A DNA stretch of 64,000 nucleotides from Azorinus chamasolen (taxonomy: Eukaryota; Mollusca; Bivalvia; Cardiida; Solecurtidae), in contig OY755244.1 in NCBI GenBank assembly GCA_963576725.1, forward strand, positions 81,166,621-81,230,620. Direction: 5' to 3'. Position 1 is the stretch's first letter, and the number at the start of each line of letters is the position of its first letter. The position numbers were made by a program, and so were the translations under genes. Positions 24,485-36,400 of this stretch are shown here, in pieces. The notes under the pieces are model-generated. The model saw nothing but the letters and a program-made list of their open reading frames with translations. It was not told where the DNA came from and ran no database searches.

Positions 24485-26875
24485 CTATTGAGACCAACAA
24501 TGAAAGTTATGAGCTGATTGGTGATGAAGATGTGTGATCGATTTGACTATATCGATAGTTGAATTTCATTGTGAGGCTAGTAATGTTACAAAAAAGATAC
24601 ATGGCAATAAATGAATAATACTTAAATTAGGTCATATCAGAATACATGTGATGTCATAGAGCTTACAACATGACGACTTAACAGTTATAGAAGATAATGA
24701 TGACCAACTTAACTTAAAAATGATTTAGAATGCCAGCATTATGACTTTGATTGTATATTTGCCATATATTTCGTTAATATTCATGAACATATAGATCTAT
24801 ATTACATACTTTATTGTCGACAGATACTTTAGAGCTGATATTCTGCACCTAAAATCCAAATTATTTGTTATATAACAATTAGTAAGAAATCAAGATATAT
24901 GACATATTCAGAGTTTTCGGCATTCAATTTCTATATGTTAGCCCACCAATTTTTTATGCGCATATCAGTGGAATTTAAGTACCGTATATGCATAAACAAT
25001 ATGTGTTTATGCAACACTATGTCCCCAATATGACATTTGACCTTGATGTATGACCTTGACCTTAAATAGAAACTCCTAAAAATTCTCACCTCCATAAGCT
25101 GCACATGCATTCCAAGTTTGAAAGATGTATGTTGAATGACGAAACAATTATCGCTAATCTAAATTTGACCCGTAATTTGACTTTTGACCTTGATGTATGA
25201 CCTTGACCTTGGCCTTAATAAGTCACCTCTAAATAATGTCACTTCTATAAGTTGCACATACATGCCAAGGATGTATGTTGAATGACAACAAAATTATTGC
25301 CAATCTAAATTTAACCCGTAAATTGACCTTTGACCTTGATGTATGACCTTGACCTATATAGGTCACCCCTAAAAATGTTCGCCGTCATAAGCTGCACATG
25401 CATGCAAAGTTTGACGTATGTATGTGCAATGGCTACAAAATTATCGCTAACGTTAAAGTTGGGGACAAACCAATATTCCAACCAATCAACAGAAAGGGCA
25501 AAAACAATATGCCCCCCCCCCTTTGATCCGGGGGGGGGGAGGGGATAAAAATAACATCATATCAATAACTAGTGATATTATATATTATACATAATAACCT
25601 TTATCTCAAGAAAATGGCTAAAATCTTCCTAAAACGAAACTTTATTGGGACAAATGATAAAATTTATGCAAGTATCTGCTATTTTTGAACATTCTCATTA
25701 ATATTCATGAATATGTAAATGAGATGCAAATGATGTTATATTATCAAGTTCAAGCGTTACGTATAAGCTTCATTTTGACACCAGTATTGTTGTTCTACAA
25801 TAAAGAGAAAGAAAGTTATGACATGTTTAAAAAACTATTGCATGTCTCTGGTTTTGAGTGATGGTTGCCATGGAAACCGTGTCCTAAAATACCTTTCAAT
25901 TGAGTTTATCTTTGAGGACAGGTTGGAATATTGACCCACTTGACTTTATAAACAACTTGTTATATGTGAAAAAAATTCTGCAGTGGGTGCACGGTAGCCT
26001 ATACTGGGACATCAACTATTAGCTTTAATTCGGTACCAGTTTTATACAGTTAGCACAATAACTTTCTGTGATATGGAAGATTTTGCAGGTAGGTCTCGAC
26101 TAACAAAATATGTGTGAACAGAGTGAAATGAATGGTTACTATGGAAACAGTTAAAAAGTTACTTAGAATTAAATGTTTGGTCCTCAAATTTGATATTTGT
26201 TTTCTGAGGATTTTGTCATCATGTTAAACTGCATTTGAAGTTGTTTTCTGATATTTGTAGGATAAAAAGTGTATAGTTTACATTATTTACGTTATTTCTA
26301 TATTGTTTTTACTATTTTTAATGTTCTCATTAATATTCATGAGTATGCTAATAAAGTAATTTTAAAAATACAAGCTGGAAATAAAAGCACAATGCCCCAA
26401 TTTGGTACAAGTTTTATAGGTTTAGGACAAAAACTGGCTGTGATATGGACGATTTTGCAGTTACGGGCCATCATTACGAAAACTGGGATGTTGCCATGGA
26501 AACGGTGAAAACGGTACTTAAAGTTAATGCTTTGGTCCTCAAATTGGATATTTTGTTTCCTGGGGGTTTCATGTTAAATTGCATTTGAAGTTATTTTCTG
26601 ATATCTGTAGGATAAAAATATGAAAGGTTTACGTTATTTCTATACTTTTTATTTACTATTTTTAATGTTCTCACTAATATTCATGAGTATGCTAATAAGG
26701 TAATTTAAAAAAACAGTTGAAAATAAAAGCACAATGTCTTATCTTCCATTTGGTACCAGTTTTATAGTTTTAGGACAAAAACTGGCTGTGATATGGGCGA
26801 ATTTGTAGGTATGAGTCATCATTACGAAAACTGGGGGCGGGGGGGGGGGAGGTTGCCATGGAAACGGTTAAAATA

Positions 26876-27200
26876 CACATAGCCTAAAAGAATTTAAACT
26901 TGAGTACATTCGCAATTCTGATTCAGGACACTTTTCTGAACATTTTGGTACTCATGAAAAAAAGTCAAGGGGTGCACGGTAGACCCCATTGGCTCCCTGA
27001 GTATAGTATGATGTATCATAAACTGATAGTGTGTGGTCCAAACGCTTTATCAAATTACAATTATATAATCATTTCAGGCTATGGATTTTTAAGGTAACTA
27101 GAAATGTGTCCACTATAGGACACTAATGCTCCCACTTCAGATTTTTTGTCACAGAAAGTAAGGGCCATAATCATGTATGCAACGACCGAAGTGACTTATG
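26876..27200. other. No recognisable feature
   Basis: Flank of the inverted repeat. The 65-codon ORF at 26900-27097 shows no motif. Confidence 0.4.
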
Positions 27201-27202
27201 AC

Positions 27203-27725
27203 ATTTTTGCAAATAAAGGACTGTAACGCCTAAACGACTGAAGCGATTTACATGGCTATCGAATATGGCCAAGATATAATTGCCACAAACATGTGCTTAA
27301 AGTTTGGTGTGTATTGGACAAATACTTTTCAAGAAAGAGTTCGGACAAGATATAAAGTCATTTTTGCAAATAAAAGGCTGCAATTCCTAAACGAATAGAG
27401 CGGTTTACATAGCTATGGAACTTGACCAAGATATAATGACTACAAACATGTGTGTAAAGTTTGGTCAGGATTGGACAAAAACTTTCCAAGATTGAGTCCG
27501 GGCAAGATATTTTTAAAGTCATCCCTGCAAATAAAGGACCGCAACGCCTAAACGACTCAAGCGATTTCCATGGCTATCGAACTAGACCAAGATATATTGG
27601 CCACAAACATGTGTGTAAGGTTTGGTGTCGATTGGACAAATACTTTCCGAGAAAGAGCTTGGAAAAATGCTTCGCACGTACGGAGGGACGGACGTACGTA
27701 CGGACAAGAGCTCCATACCTGATTG
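27203..27725 (+). repeat. About 157-bp tandem repeat, three copies, GGAC tail
   Basis: Copies share CCTAAACGACTGAAGCGATT (27229, 27386, 27547), CCAAGATATAATTGCCACAA and TTGGACAAATACTTTC. The last copy ends in CGTACGGAGGGACGGACGTA, similar in style to the tail of the dispersed repeat at 49.2 kb. The frames across it are not genes. Confidence 0.75.
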
Positions 27726-27883
27726 CATAATGGAATCGATTTAATCGTAAAACTTCAATACAAGACATGTCGAAAAGACGAAGTGAAACGTTGGAGTTTA
27801 GAAATATTATTTACAGGTAAATAACATTGCTTATGTCTGAAAATGAAATTAGGAAAGTATAACTGCCAAAATCACGTTCATAT

Positions 27884-28084
27884 TTAACCTTCTCGTGCTA
27901 AATGCGTCTGGACTAGCATTTATAAACAGATTGGCTCCACCCGAGGCGTCGAGTAACTTGTCGTATCACCAGCATCCGAGAGTTGGTTGACATTCGGTTA
28001 ATAGTGCATCAAAAGTTTTATTTATAGGAATTCAGAAAATAAGATATTCAACAGACATGATTTGTTCAGCATGAGAAGGGTTAA
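27884..28084. mobile_element. TTAA-flanked hairpin MITE
   Basis: TTAA (27884-27887) plus CCTTCTCGTGCTAAA on the left, and TTCAGCATGAGAAGGG plus TTAA (28081-28084) on the right. The terminal inverted repeat consensus with the 22476 copy is CCCTTCTCnTGCTGAA. The internal hairpin (GATTGGCTCCACCCGAGGCG...) is eroded. The element length is 193 bp. Confidence 0.8.
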
Positions 28085-28376
28085 CACTAGAAATGCCAGA
28101 TTAGATATAATCGAGTTTTCGTCTTAGACTGGTTACAGTAGAACCTGTCCATTCATTTATTGAATATGGGAGACTCAAAAAGCACGTTGTTGCTTAATGC
28201 AGGGCAAAAGTAATGCATAAAGCATAAAGCATTCTGCATTATTTTTTACCTGTATTAAGAAACCACCTGCCTAACCATGATTAGGCCTCTTTTTGATGAA
28301 CGCCTAATGGGTCTTGGGCCTATTCAATAAATAAATATATTGCTTTTTAAAGCATGTTATTTACTGAAGGCAGGAT

Positions 28377-28379
<3 letters not shown>
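28085..28379. other. Non-coding, possible pogo-like end
   Basis: TACAGTAGAACCTG at about 28136 resembles the end of the MITE at 7579, but no matching right end was found. AAAGCATAAAGCAT is a small local duplication. Nothing else was seen. Confidence 0.35.
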
Positions 28380-28474
<95 letters not shown>

Positions 28475-28578
28475 GCGCGCGCGCGCACGCACGCGCGCAC
28501 GCACGCACACAAGCACGCGCACGCACGCACACACGCGCACACACGCACACAAGCACGCACGCACACACAAACACACAC
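28380..28578. repeat. CA / CACG microsatellite
   Basis: A CA tract passes into CACG and CG-rich repeats. Four ORFs on both strands are repeat artefacts. Confidence 0.95.
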
Positions 28579-28629
28579 TGATTTGGGTCTGCTCGGCTTG
28601 CTTGAGGACTAGCGGCACTTAAATACGGA

Positions 28630-30540
28630 CATTGACCAGAGGGCTATCGGTACTTAATAGTTAATAGTAGAGGCAGACCAGAGGGATAATGACACATAAT
28701 ACGGACAGAGAGTGTAGCCACAGACCAGAGGGCTAGCGACTCTCAACACGGACGGATTGTGTAGACACAGACGAGAGGGCCAGCGACTCCTAATACAGAC
28801 AGATAGTGTAGACACAAACCAAGCGGCTAGCGACTCTTAATACGGACACATAGTATAGACACAGACCACAGGGCTAGCGACTCTGAACACGGGCTGAAAG
28901 TGTATGAGAGATAGCGGCACATAGTACGGGCAGATAGTGTAGGCACAGACCAGAGGGAAATTGGCACATATTACTGGCAGATAGTGTAGACACAGACTAG
29001 AGGGCTAGCGACTCTTAACACGGGCAGATAGTGTAGACACAGACTAGAGGGCTAGCGACTCTTAATACGGGCAGATAGTGTAGGCACAGACCAGAGGGAA
29101 AGCGGTACATAATGCGGGCAGATACTGTAGGCACAGACCAGAGGGATAGCAGCACATAATACTGGCAGATAGTGTAGACACATACCAGATGGCTAGCGAC
29201 TATCAACACGAGAGCAAAGGGCTAGGTGTACTTTATACGGGCATATAATACAGACATATATTGTAGACACAGACCAGACGGCTAGCGACTCTTAATACGA
29301 GCAGATAGAGTAGACACATACCAGGGGGGGGGGGCTAGCGTAGATAGTGTAGAGACAGACTAGAGGGTTGTTGACTCTCAACACGGACAGATAGTGCACA
29401 CACAGACCAGAGGGATAGCGGCACATAATACGGACAGATAGTGTAGAGACAGACCAGAGGGATAGCGGCACATAATACGGACAGATAGTGTAGAGACATA
29501 CCAGAGGGATAGCGGCACATAATACGGACAGATAGTGTAGACACAGATCAGAGGGATAGCGGCACATAATACGGACAGATAGTGTAGAGACATACCAGAG
29601 GGATAGCGGCACATAATACGGACAGATAGTGTAGACACAGATCAGAAGGATAGCGGTACATAATACGGACAAATATTGTATACATAGACCAGATGGATGG
29701 TGACTCTTAATATGGACAGATAGTGTAGGCACAGACCAGAGGGCTAGCTAGCGACTCTTAATACGGGCAGATAGTGTAGGCACAGACCAGATGGATAGCT
29801 AGCGACTCTTAATACCGGCAGATAGTGTAGGCACAGACCAGAGGGATAGCGGCACATAATACTGGCAGATAGTGTAGACATGGATTAGAGGGCTACTGCA
29901 CTTTATAAAAGCATAGGCAGATAGGTTAAACATAGATACACCCCACCTATCCGACCTACATAGAAGGGGTACAATGTATTCAATACGAACAGATAGTGTA
30001 GACACAGACCAATGGGCTAGCGACTCTTCATACGGACAATAGTGTAGATATAGATCAGAGGGCTAAGCGGTATCCAATACGGACAGATGGTGTAGACACA
30101 GACCAAAGACCTGGCGGTACTTAATACGGAAATATATTGTAGACACAGGCCAGGCGGCTAGCGACTCTTAATACGAGTAGATAGAGTAGACACAGACCAG
30201 ATGGCTAGCGACTTTTAAAATGGCAGATAGGGTAGGCACAGACCGGAGGGCTAGCGACTCTCAACACGAGAGTGTAGACACAGATAGGCCCAAGACCCAT
30301 AATCGACACCCCAGACAGATAGTGTAGAAACAGACCAGAGGGATAGTGGCACATAATACAAACAGATAGTGTAGACACAAACCAGGCGGCTAGCGACTCT
30401 TAATACGGGCACATAGTGTAGACACAGACGAGAAGGCTATCCATTCTTAATACGGGCAGATAGTGTAGGCACAGACCACAGGGCTAGCGGCTCTCAACAC
30501 GAGAGTGTAGACACAGATAGGCCCAAGACCCATAATCGAC
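28630..30540. repeat. 47-bp minisatellite, about 40 copies
   Basis: The unit is GTGTAGACACAGACCAGAGG followed by GCTAGCGACTCTTAATACGGGCAGATA in variants. Because 47 is not a multiple of three, open minus-strand frames repeat every 47 codons in several frames; they are not genes. Part of the array is duplicated: the phrase CAGATAGGCCCAAGACCC occurs at about 30283 and 30512. The unit start resembles the hairpin MITE arm. Confidence 0.9.
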
Positions 30541-30808
30541 ACCCCAGCAGGGTTTTTGTACACCTATATTTTTTTAAAGCTTAGGGTTTATGTTAACAAA
30601 TTCCGGTTGTTGGAAGAGTAGGGGATGCTGGATAAGCAAACGGTCAGACTGCTTCCATGGCAACCGCCAACATTTCGAAGTTTTAGCATTAACATCATTA
30701 AGATGCAAAAACATAATTTAATTTGTTTATAAAACATCCAAAATAGTTTTAAAATAAAATAATGTCAATATATTTATTACATGTCAGACGGCTTTTATTC
30801 ATTATTTG
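30541..30808. other. No recognisable feature
   Basis: AT-rich flank between the minisatellite and the 363-bp duplication. Confidence 0.4.
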
Positions 30809-31535
30809 CTCATTTGCATATTCATGTATATTAATGAGAATCTGAAACCAAAATGCTTAATTTGTTAAAGCATGGCCTTATTTAGCACACAAGTATGTTA
30901 TGTTTATTCATTTTTCATATTAAAAGGTTTCAAATGACACATTAATGTTGTCAGGTCATTTATGTATTCATTGTCTGTTCCATAGATACATAGTTTTGTT
31001 TCAGTATAGCAAAGAATGTGGGTGGGGTAAAATTATCCCCACAAAATGTAACAAATGCTATTTCGTTAATAAGTGGTTTTAAGATGAATGACAAAGTAAA
31101 TTCGCACATGATAATTACAACTACGTTCTTTATGCACATAATTGTTCGTTTGAGAACAAATTACTATTGTGCTCATTTGCATATTCATGAATATTAATGA
31201 GAATCTAAACAAATGCTTAAGTTGTTAAAACATGACCTTATTTAGCAAATGAGTGTGTTATGTTTATTCATTTTTCATATTAAAAGGTTTCAAATGACAC
31301 ATAAATGTGGTCAGGTCATTTATTTATTAATTTTCTGTTCCATAGATACACAGTATTGGTTCAGTATAGCAAACAAAATAGATGGTAAAATGATCCCACA
31401 AAATGTAACAAGTGCTACTTTGTCAATAAGTGGTTTTAAGATGAATGACAAAGTAAATTTGCACATGATAATTACAACAATGTTCTCTATGCACATATTT
31501 GTCCCAGTTTGAGAACAAACTACTATCGTGTCTGT
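30809..31535 (+). repeat. 363-bp direct duplication
   Basis: Two adjacent copies start at CTCATTTGCATATTCATG (30809 and 31172) and are about 90% alike. Both open with the octamer/palindrome box seen in the 18.7-20.3 kb tandem repeat. The ORFs at 31249-31641 are not credible genes. Confidence 0.85.
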
Positions 31536-31599
31536 TTTCTGTGCTATATATACCAACCCCTGAATGAAAATGGGATACTATATCGATATCGTTGTTCTT

Positions 31600-32856
31600 C
31601 CTCTTCAGAGTCGCTGGTTGACCGATCTCGCCAGCCGGCACTCACTGGGGGCACTCACTGTCCTGAACCAGCAAAACGCGCCTTGTTGGCAGCCCGACCA
31701 GAAGGGCCATTGGACCCCCATCAGTGGCCCCATTCCCTTATCCTGCTTGGGCTCCTCCTGGCTTTGCCCCCACCAAACAGCCTGTCTGGCCTCCATACCG
31801 GTCAGGGCATGTGGTTAGTTCAACTCAGGGAGCGACAGTCATCTTCCCTGCCCACTCACAGTCCACTCTCCAGTGCCTGTGGGAAGTTCTCCCCTCCAAG
31901 TACAACAGTTACCTTGGTGTTGTCTAAGTGGGAGCAGGAAGTCCTGTCAATAATGGCTCCTAGGTACAATCCTGTTTTCAGGGTGTCGGATCCAACTGGA
32001 GCGCCGGACCTAGAGTAGGCTCAGTCGTCTGTGACTCTGAGCCGTCATTGTTTGCTTTTGATAATGTGTTTGAGGACTGTTTTCGCCAGCATCCCGCCTT
32101 TCATATGTCCTAGGCCCCTAAACCGACTCACAAGGAATCGCTATTGTCGGGAGTCCCTCCCCGTCTAGATTCCTTCTGTTTCGGCTGGCAGGCCTGGACG
32201 AAGATTTCCATTTCAGGCTTGCAGTCGGTTGGACCATGTCCTCATAACTTTTGAGATCCAAGACTCCTTCCTCATCTCACAGACATCCAGCCTCTTCTGA
32301 CAACCACCCTGGGCTATCCCACCGGATCCCCTTGCTGAATGCTGACAGCCCCAGAGCCTTGTTGTCTCTACTCAAGCTGTAGGAGCTGTGCCAGAGACAG
32401 CAAATGGGATTTGCTTCAAACATAGACCTAGCTGCTGCTCTATCAGTAGAGCTAGCTTCAGAGTATCCTTCCTCTTAAGTTACCAAGCGCCTTTCCTACC
32501 AGCTGGGCCTAATGGCCACGGGCCTAAGGCTAACGTCGACTGCAGAGCTGCTTCATTGTCGCCGTGACCCTTTTATCCAATCCATCTCTGCCCTGCAAGG
32601 CACCCCCAAGGATGAATTGCGGGTGGTCCCTTTGCCTCAGAGCTTCTTTTTGGAGACAAAATCAAGGAGAAGGAACAGGCGGACAAGACTTCTCCACGGT
32701 TTTCTCCGGCATCTTGCCCTTCTCCTGGGAAGATCCCCAAAGTCCCCGTGGTTAAGCGCAAATCTTCTAAGGGCCTTTCTAAGCCCAAGGGGAAAATGCT
32801 CTTGAGAACAAGCCCTCTTCTCCCCTGCAGTGGGGTTCGACCAAAAGCCGCTTTAG
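31600..32856 (+). pseudogene. DIRS-like retrotransposon, 5' part (gag-like), split by LINE
   Basis: A GC-richer block with Pro-rich reading frames (for example YPAWAPPGFAPTKQPVW near 31735-31785) lies upstream of an RT that resumes at 37299. The host-side sequence AAAAGCCGCTTTAG here and GCCGCTTTAGACCGG there join into one continuous sequence once the LINE is removed. Several frames and stops are used, so this ORF is dead. Assignment to DIRS/Ngaro-type elements rests on the RT downstream. Confidence 0.6.
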
Positions 32857-33421
32857 TTTAGTTTAAACATATTTTATTTCAATAAATATTGAAAGGGGGT
32901 TGGGCCACAAGTTCTTCCAACATTAGTTACGGCCCTTCCCCTACAATTTTAACATTGCAATTGAGTATTTAGCAATATGGCTATATATACACTATAACAT
33001 ACACAAAAAAGGACAGGAGGAAAAAGTAGAAGAAGCAGAAGATGATGATTAATGGAGAATATGACTAAATGTTCACAACATATCAAAAAGAGAAGGCAAA
33101 GAATATGTATGAAGGTCTAATAGTACTAGGTACTGTAAACTGAAGTTTGGCAATTAAGTGGTCAGGCTAAAGTGACTGCTGCTGTAAGGTGTAGCTTTCT
33201 GTGACGCTTCAGATCTAGTAATTACTACACTCAGACATTGAGAATCCTTAAAATGTAGCAATTAAAACACCAGTAAAAATAAATAGCAGAAAAGAGTTTG
33301 GGTCTGACTCAAAACTTGTTGTTACTCCTCATTCAACTTTTGTATAACACATATAACACTGATGATTACCAACAGCAAGAATTGAGTCAGGAAAAATAAA
33401 TTGTCCCTTACGTTTTGATGC

Positions 33422-36400
33422 TTATTCGAATCTCTTAGTATTCCTTATATAGATCTGAACAGCTTCAAAAAGTTTGCAATTATCTTTAACAGAGACAGAA
33501 TTCTTTCCGAATAGCAAAGATTCGGTGCTAAGTGGATGAAAATCTCTTGTTTGATTAAATAAAACAATACGCTGAGTTTGAAACCGACTGCATCTGAAGA
33601 AGAAATGTTCTGCGTCTTCTACTGAATATGTATTACATTGGGCACAGAGAGGATCAGGAGATAATTTGTTGTTATAGAGATCTAATTTTAAATTACTACA
33701 GTTGTTTCGAATCCTTGCTTGGAAAACTGCTAATCGCCTGTTGCCGTGTAAATAAATCTTAGGGATCGTGATCGTAGTATTATGCTTTAGGTTGGATTTG
33801 AAGGATCTTAAAGTCGTTGCTGATTTAATATTTCTGTCTAAGTTATTCCACATTTCAATAGAACTTGGTATGCAAGATCTGCGCATGATTTCAGTTCGAC
33901 ATAGTGGCACGGTAACATTTTCCGGATTTCTAAGCTGGTAATTAGTTCTAGTATTTACATGCAGTTGGAAAAGATCTGAAATATATGATGGGGTTAAGTT
34001 ATTATGTACTTTATACATGAAGTAATACTTCTGTAGTTCCCTCCTAGTTTTTAGAGATTCCCAACCACATTCTATATACAATTTTTCCAATGAGACAGAC
34101 CTAGTGAGACCTGTAACTATACGTGCTGCCTCGTTTTGCAGGCGTTCAATGGCACCTACTTGGTTTTCAGTACACCCTGCCCAGACTACAGAGGAGTACT
34201 CCAAAATTGGGCGGACATAAGATAGATATATTTGATTTAAGCTTTGTCTGTTTAATGTAAATTGTAGTCTGCGCATTATCCCAATAACTTTTGAGGCAGA
34301 TTGGAGTATAGTCTCAATATGAGTTTGCCACTGACTATTTGAACTTAGAGTAACTCCAAGATGTTTATGATCTTTGACTAGGTTTATCAATGAATTTTCG
34401 AAGTACAGTTTCGGTGCATTTTCATGCTGTCTAAGGCAAAAGAACAGGAATTCAGTTTTGTCGGGATTAAATTTAACAAGCCATTGTTTGGCCCAGTATG
34501 AAATAATACTCAGATCATGATTAAGTATACCTTCAATATCCTCGACCGATGATGTAGAACAGTACAGTGAACTATCATCAGCATACAACCTTGTTAAACT
34601 TAACAAATTCTCAGCAATATCATTTACATATATTAAAAACAGCAGTGGTCCTAGAACAGATCCCTGAGGAACACCGGCATTTATTGTTTTGAGGCTTGAT
34701 TCTGATGAATGAAGCACAACTCTCTGAGATCTTTCACTTAGATAGTTTGATATCCATTTCAGAAGAGGACCATTAATTCCATTCTGTTGTAGTTTAAACA
34801 AAAGTCCTCTGTGCCAAACTCGGTCAAAGGCTTTTGATATATCGCAAAACACCATACAAGCCACCTGTCTATTATCATATGTTTGGCATATGTGATGATA
34901 GATATCTATTAACTGCATGGAAGTTGAATGATTTGGTAAAAACCCAGATTGGTACTTGTATATGAGATTGTTATCAATAAAAAAATTATACATTCTTTTA
35001 AAAATCAAACGTTCAAACAATTTACCACAACAGCTCAATAATGAAACCGGTCTGTAATTAGACACAGCTGTTTTATCTCCTTTCTTAAATAAGGGTGTTA
35101 TATTGGCTATTTTCCAATTATCTGGATATATGCCTTCCTGCAAGGAAAGATTAAATAATATTGACAAGGGCTTGGATACTGCCAGATGTGTATTTTGTAA
35201 CATTTTATGACTTATACCATCACAACCACTGGCTTTGTTTTTATTTAAAACTTTAATTGTGTCTTGGATTTCATCTTCAGTAATGATAATATCCTGTAAA
35301 GAGTTGTTTGTTTTCATAACGAGTTCAGGTAAGGATGCATGTTCATCATTTACAGTTGAAATAGATGTAAAGTATGTATTTAGTAATTCAGCTTTCTCTT
35401 CATTTGTTATACAATATCTAAATTTACCATTTACTTCTTCCTGCAACGGGGGGATCATGTTTTCTGACTTACCTGATCCTTTAACAAAGTGTTTAATAGT
35501 TTTCCAAAAACCCTTCTTATCATTACTTTGAAGGTCAGATAGGTTAAGCTCTAAAGTATTATAAAAATTTTCTTTCGCCTGTTTTTTCATATTATTTACT
35601 TTATTTCTAGCAGTTTTGAACTTATTCCAATCAGTAGATTTTCCGGATTTGATAGCTACATGCTTAAGGCGATTTCTGATTCTACATTGTTTTCTTAGGG
35701 CTGAGTCAAACCAGGGTTTGTCGTTCATTCTAATCATTATTTTCTTTCGTGGAATACTTTCTTTTGCAAAGCCTAAAATTGTTTCTGTAAAAATATTACA
35801 AGCCTCATTTACTCCGAGTTCCTTAAGACTATTCCAATCGTGGTTCCTAAGTTTATCATTAAATAATTCGTAGTCAGCTTGGTTGTACAGCCAAATTGTC
35901 CTCTCAAAAGAGGGGTTTGTTTCATATGAGCATGGCAGTATAATACTTGTGGCCTTGTGGTCACTGATGTGTTGAGGCACCGCAATTACTTCAGAATGTA
36001 AATATGTCATGTCCAGAGGAATTATAATTGGATCTAATAGTGCTTGTGAACGAGTTGGCTCAGTGATTACATTTGTCATTGAATTGATACATAAGATATC
36101 CTGTAGATTGTGAAAATTTGTGTTAAATAAATCTTCATTTAGATCTCCAAGTATAATAATATTTTTACATATAGAATATGCCATTTCAATATTTACATTT
36201 AAATTCTGGAAAAAATGTGAATCTGCTGTTTTGGGACTGTAGAAAACTCCTACTAAATATGTTACAGAGCCTAATTTAATACTAAGCCAAATAGATTCAT
36301 TACAATGAGTTTCTAGTTGCGGTAGTCTTTTGTGGACGATATTTTTAGATGGATAAACAAGAATCCCACCACCATGATTGGTTCGATCCTTTCTATAGGG

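Larger units (their letters stand above)
23870..26875 (-). repeat. Right arm of the second large inverted repeat
   Basis: Inverted partner of 18700-23060. It is shorter because it lacks the MITE, the LINE tail and some tandem copies. A G-run at 26836-26851 mirrors the C-run at 18713, and a C-run/G-run pair near 25512-25555 mirrors 20669-20700. Confidence 0.7.

Noticed and set aside
28136..28330. Possible second pogo-like MITE beginning TACAGTAGAACCTG
   Set aside because: No complementary right end with TA duplication was found.
28347..28618. Cys/Ala/Val- and His/Thr-rich ORFs
   Set aside because: They derive from CA and CACG microsatellite repeats.
29015..30005. Repeated ORFs that look like a multi-pass or repeat protein
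   Set aside because: Period is 47 codons from a 47-bp unit, several frames are open, and unit copies carry indels; no start context or motif.
28630..30540. Array resembling a CRISPR at first sight
   Set aside because: Units are contiguous variants of one sequence without unique spacers, and the DNA is clearly eukaryotic.
35235..35873. Plus-strand ORFs of 98 and 85 codons
   Set aside because: Antisense shadows of the intact LINE polyprotein.
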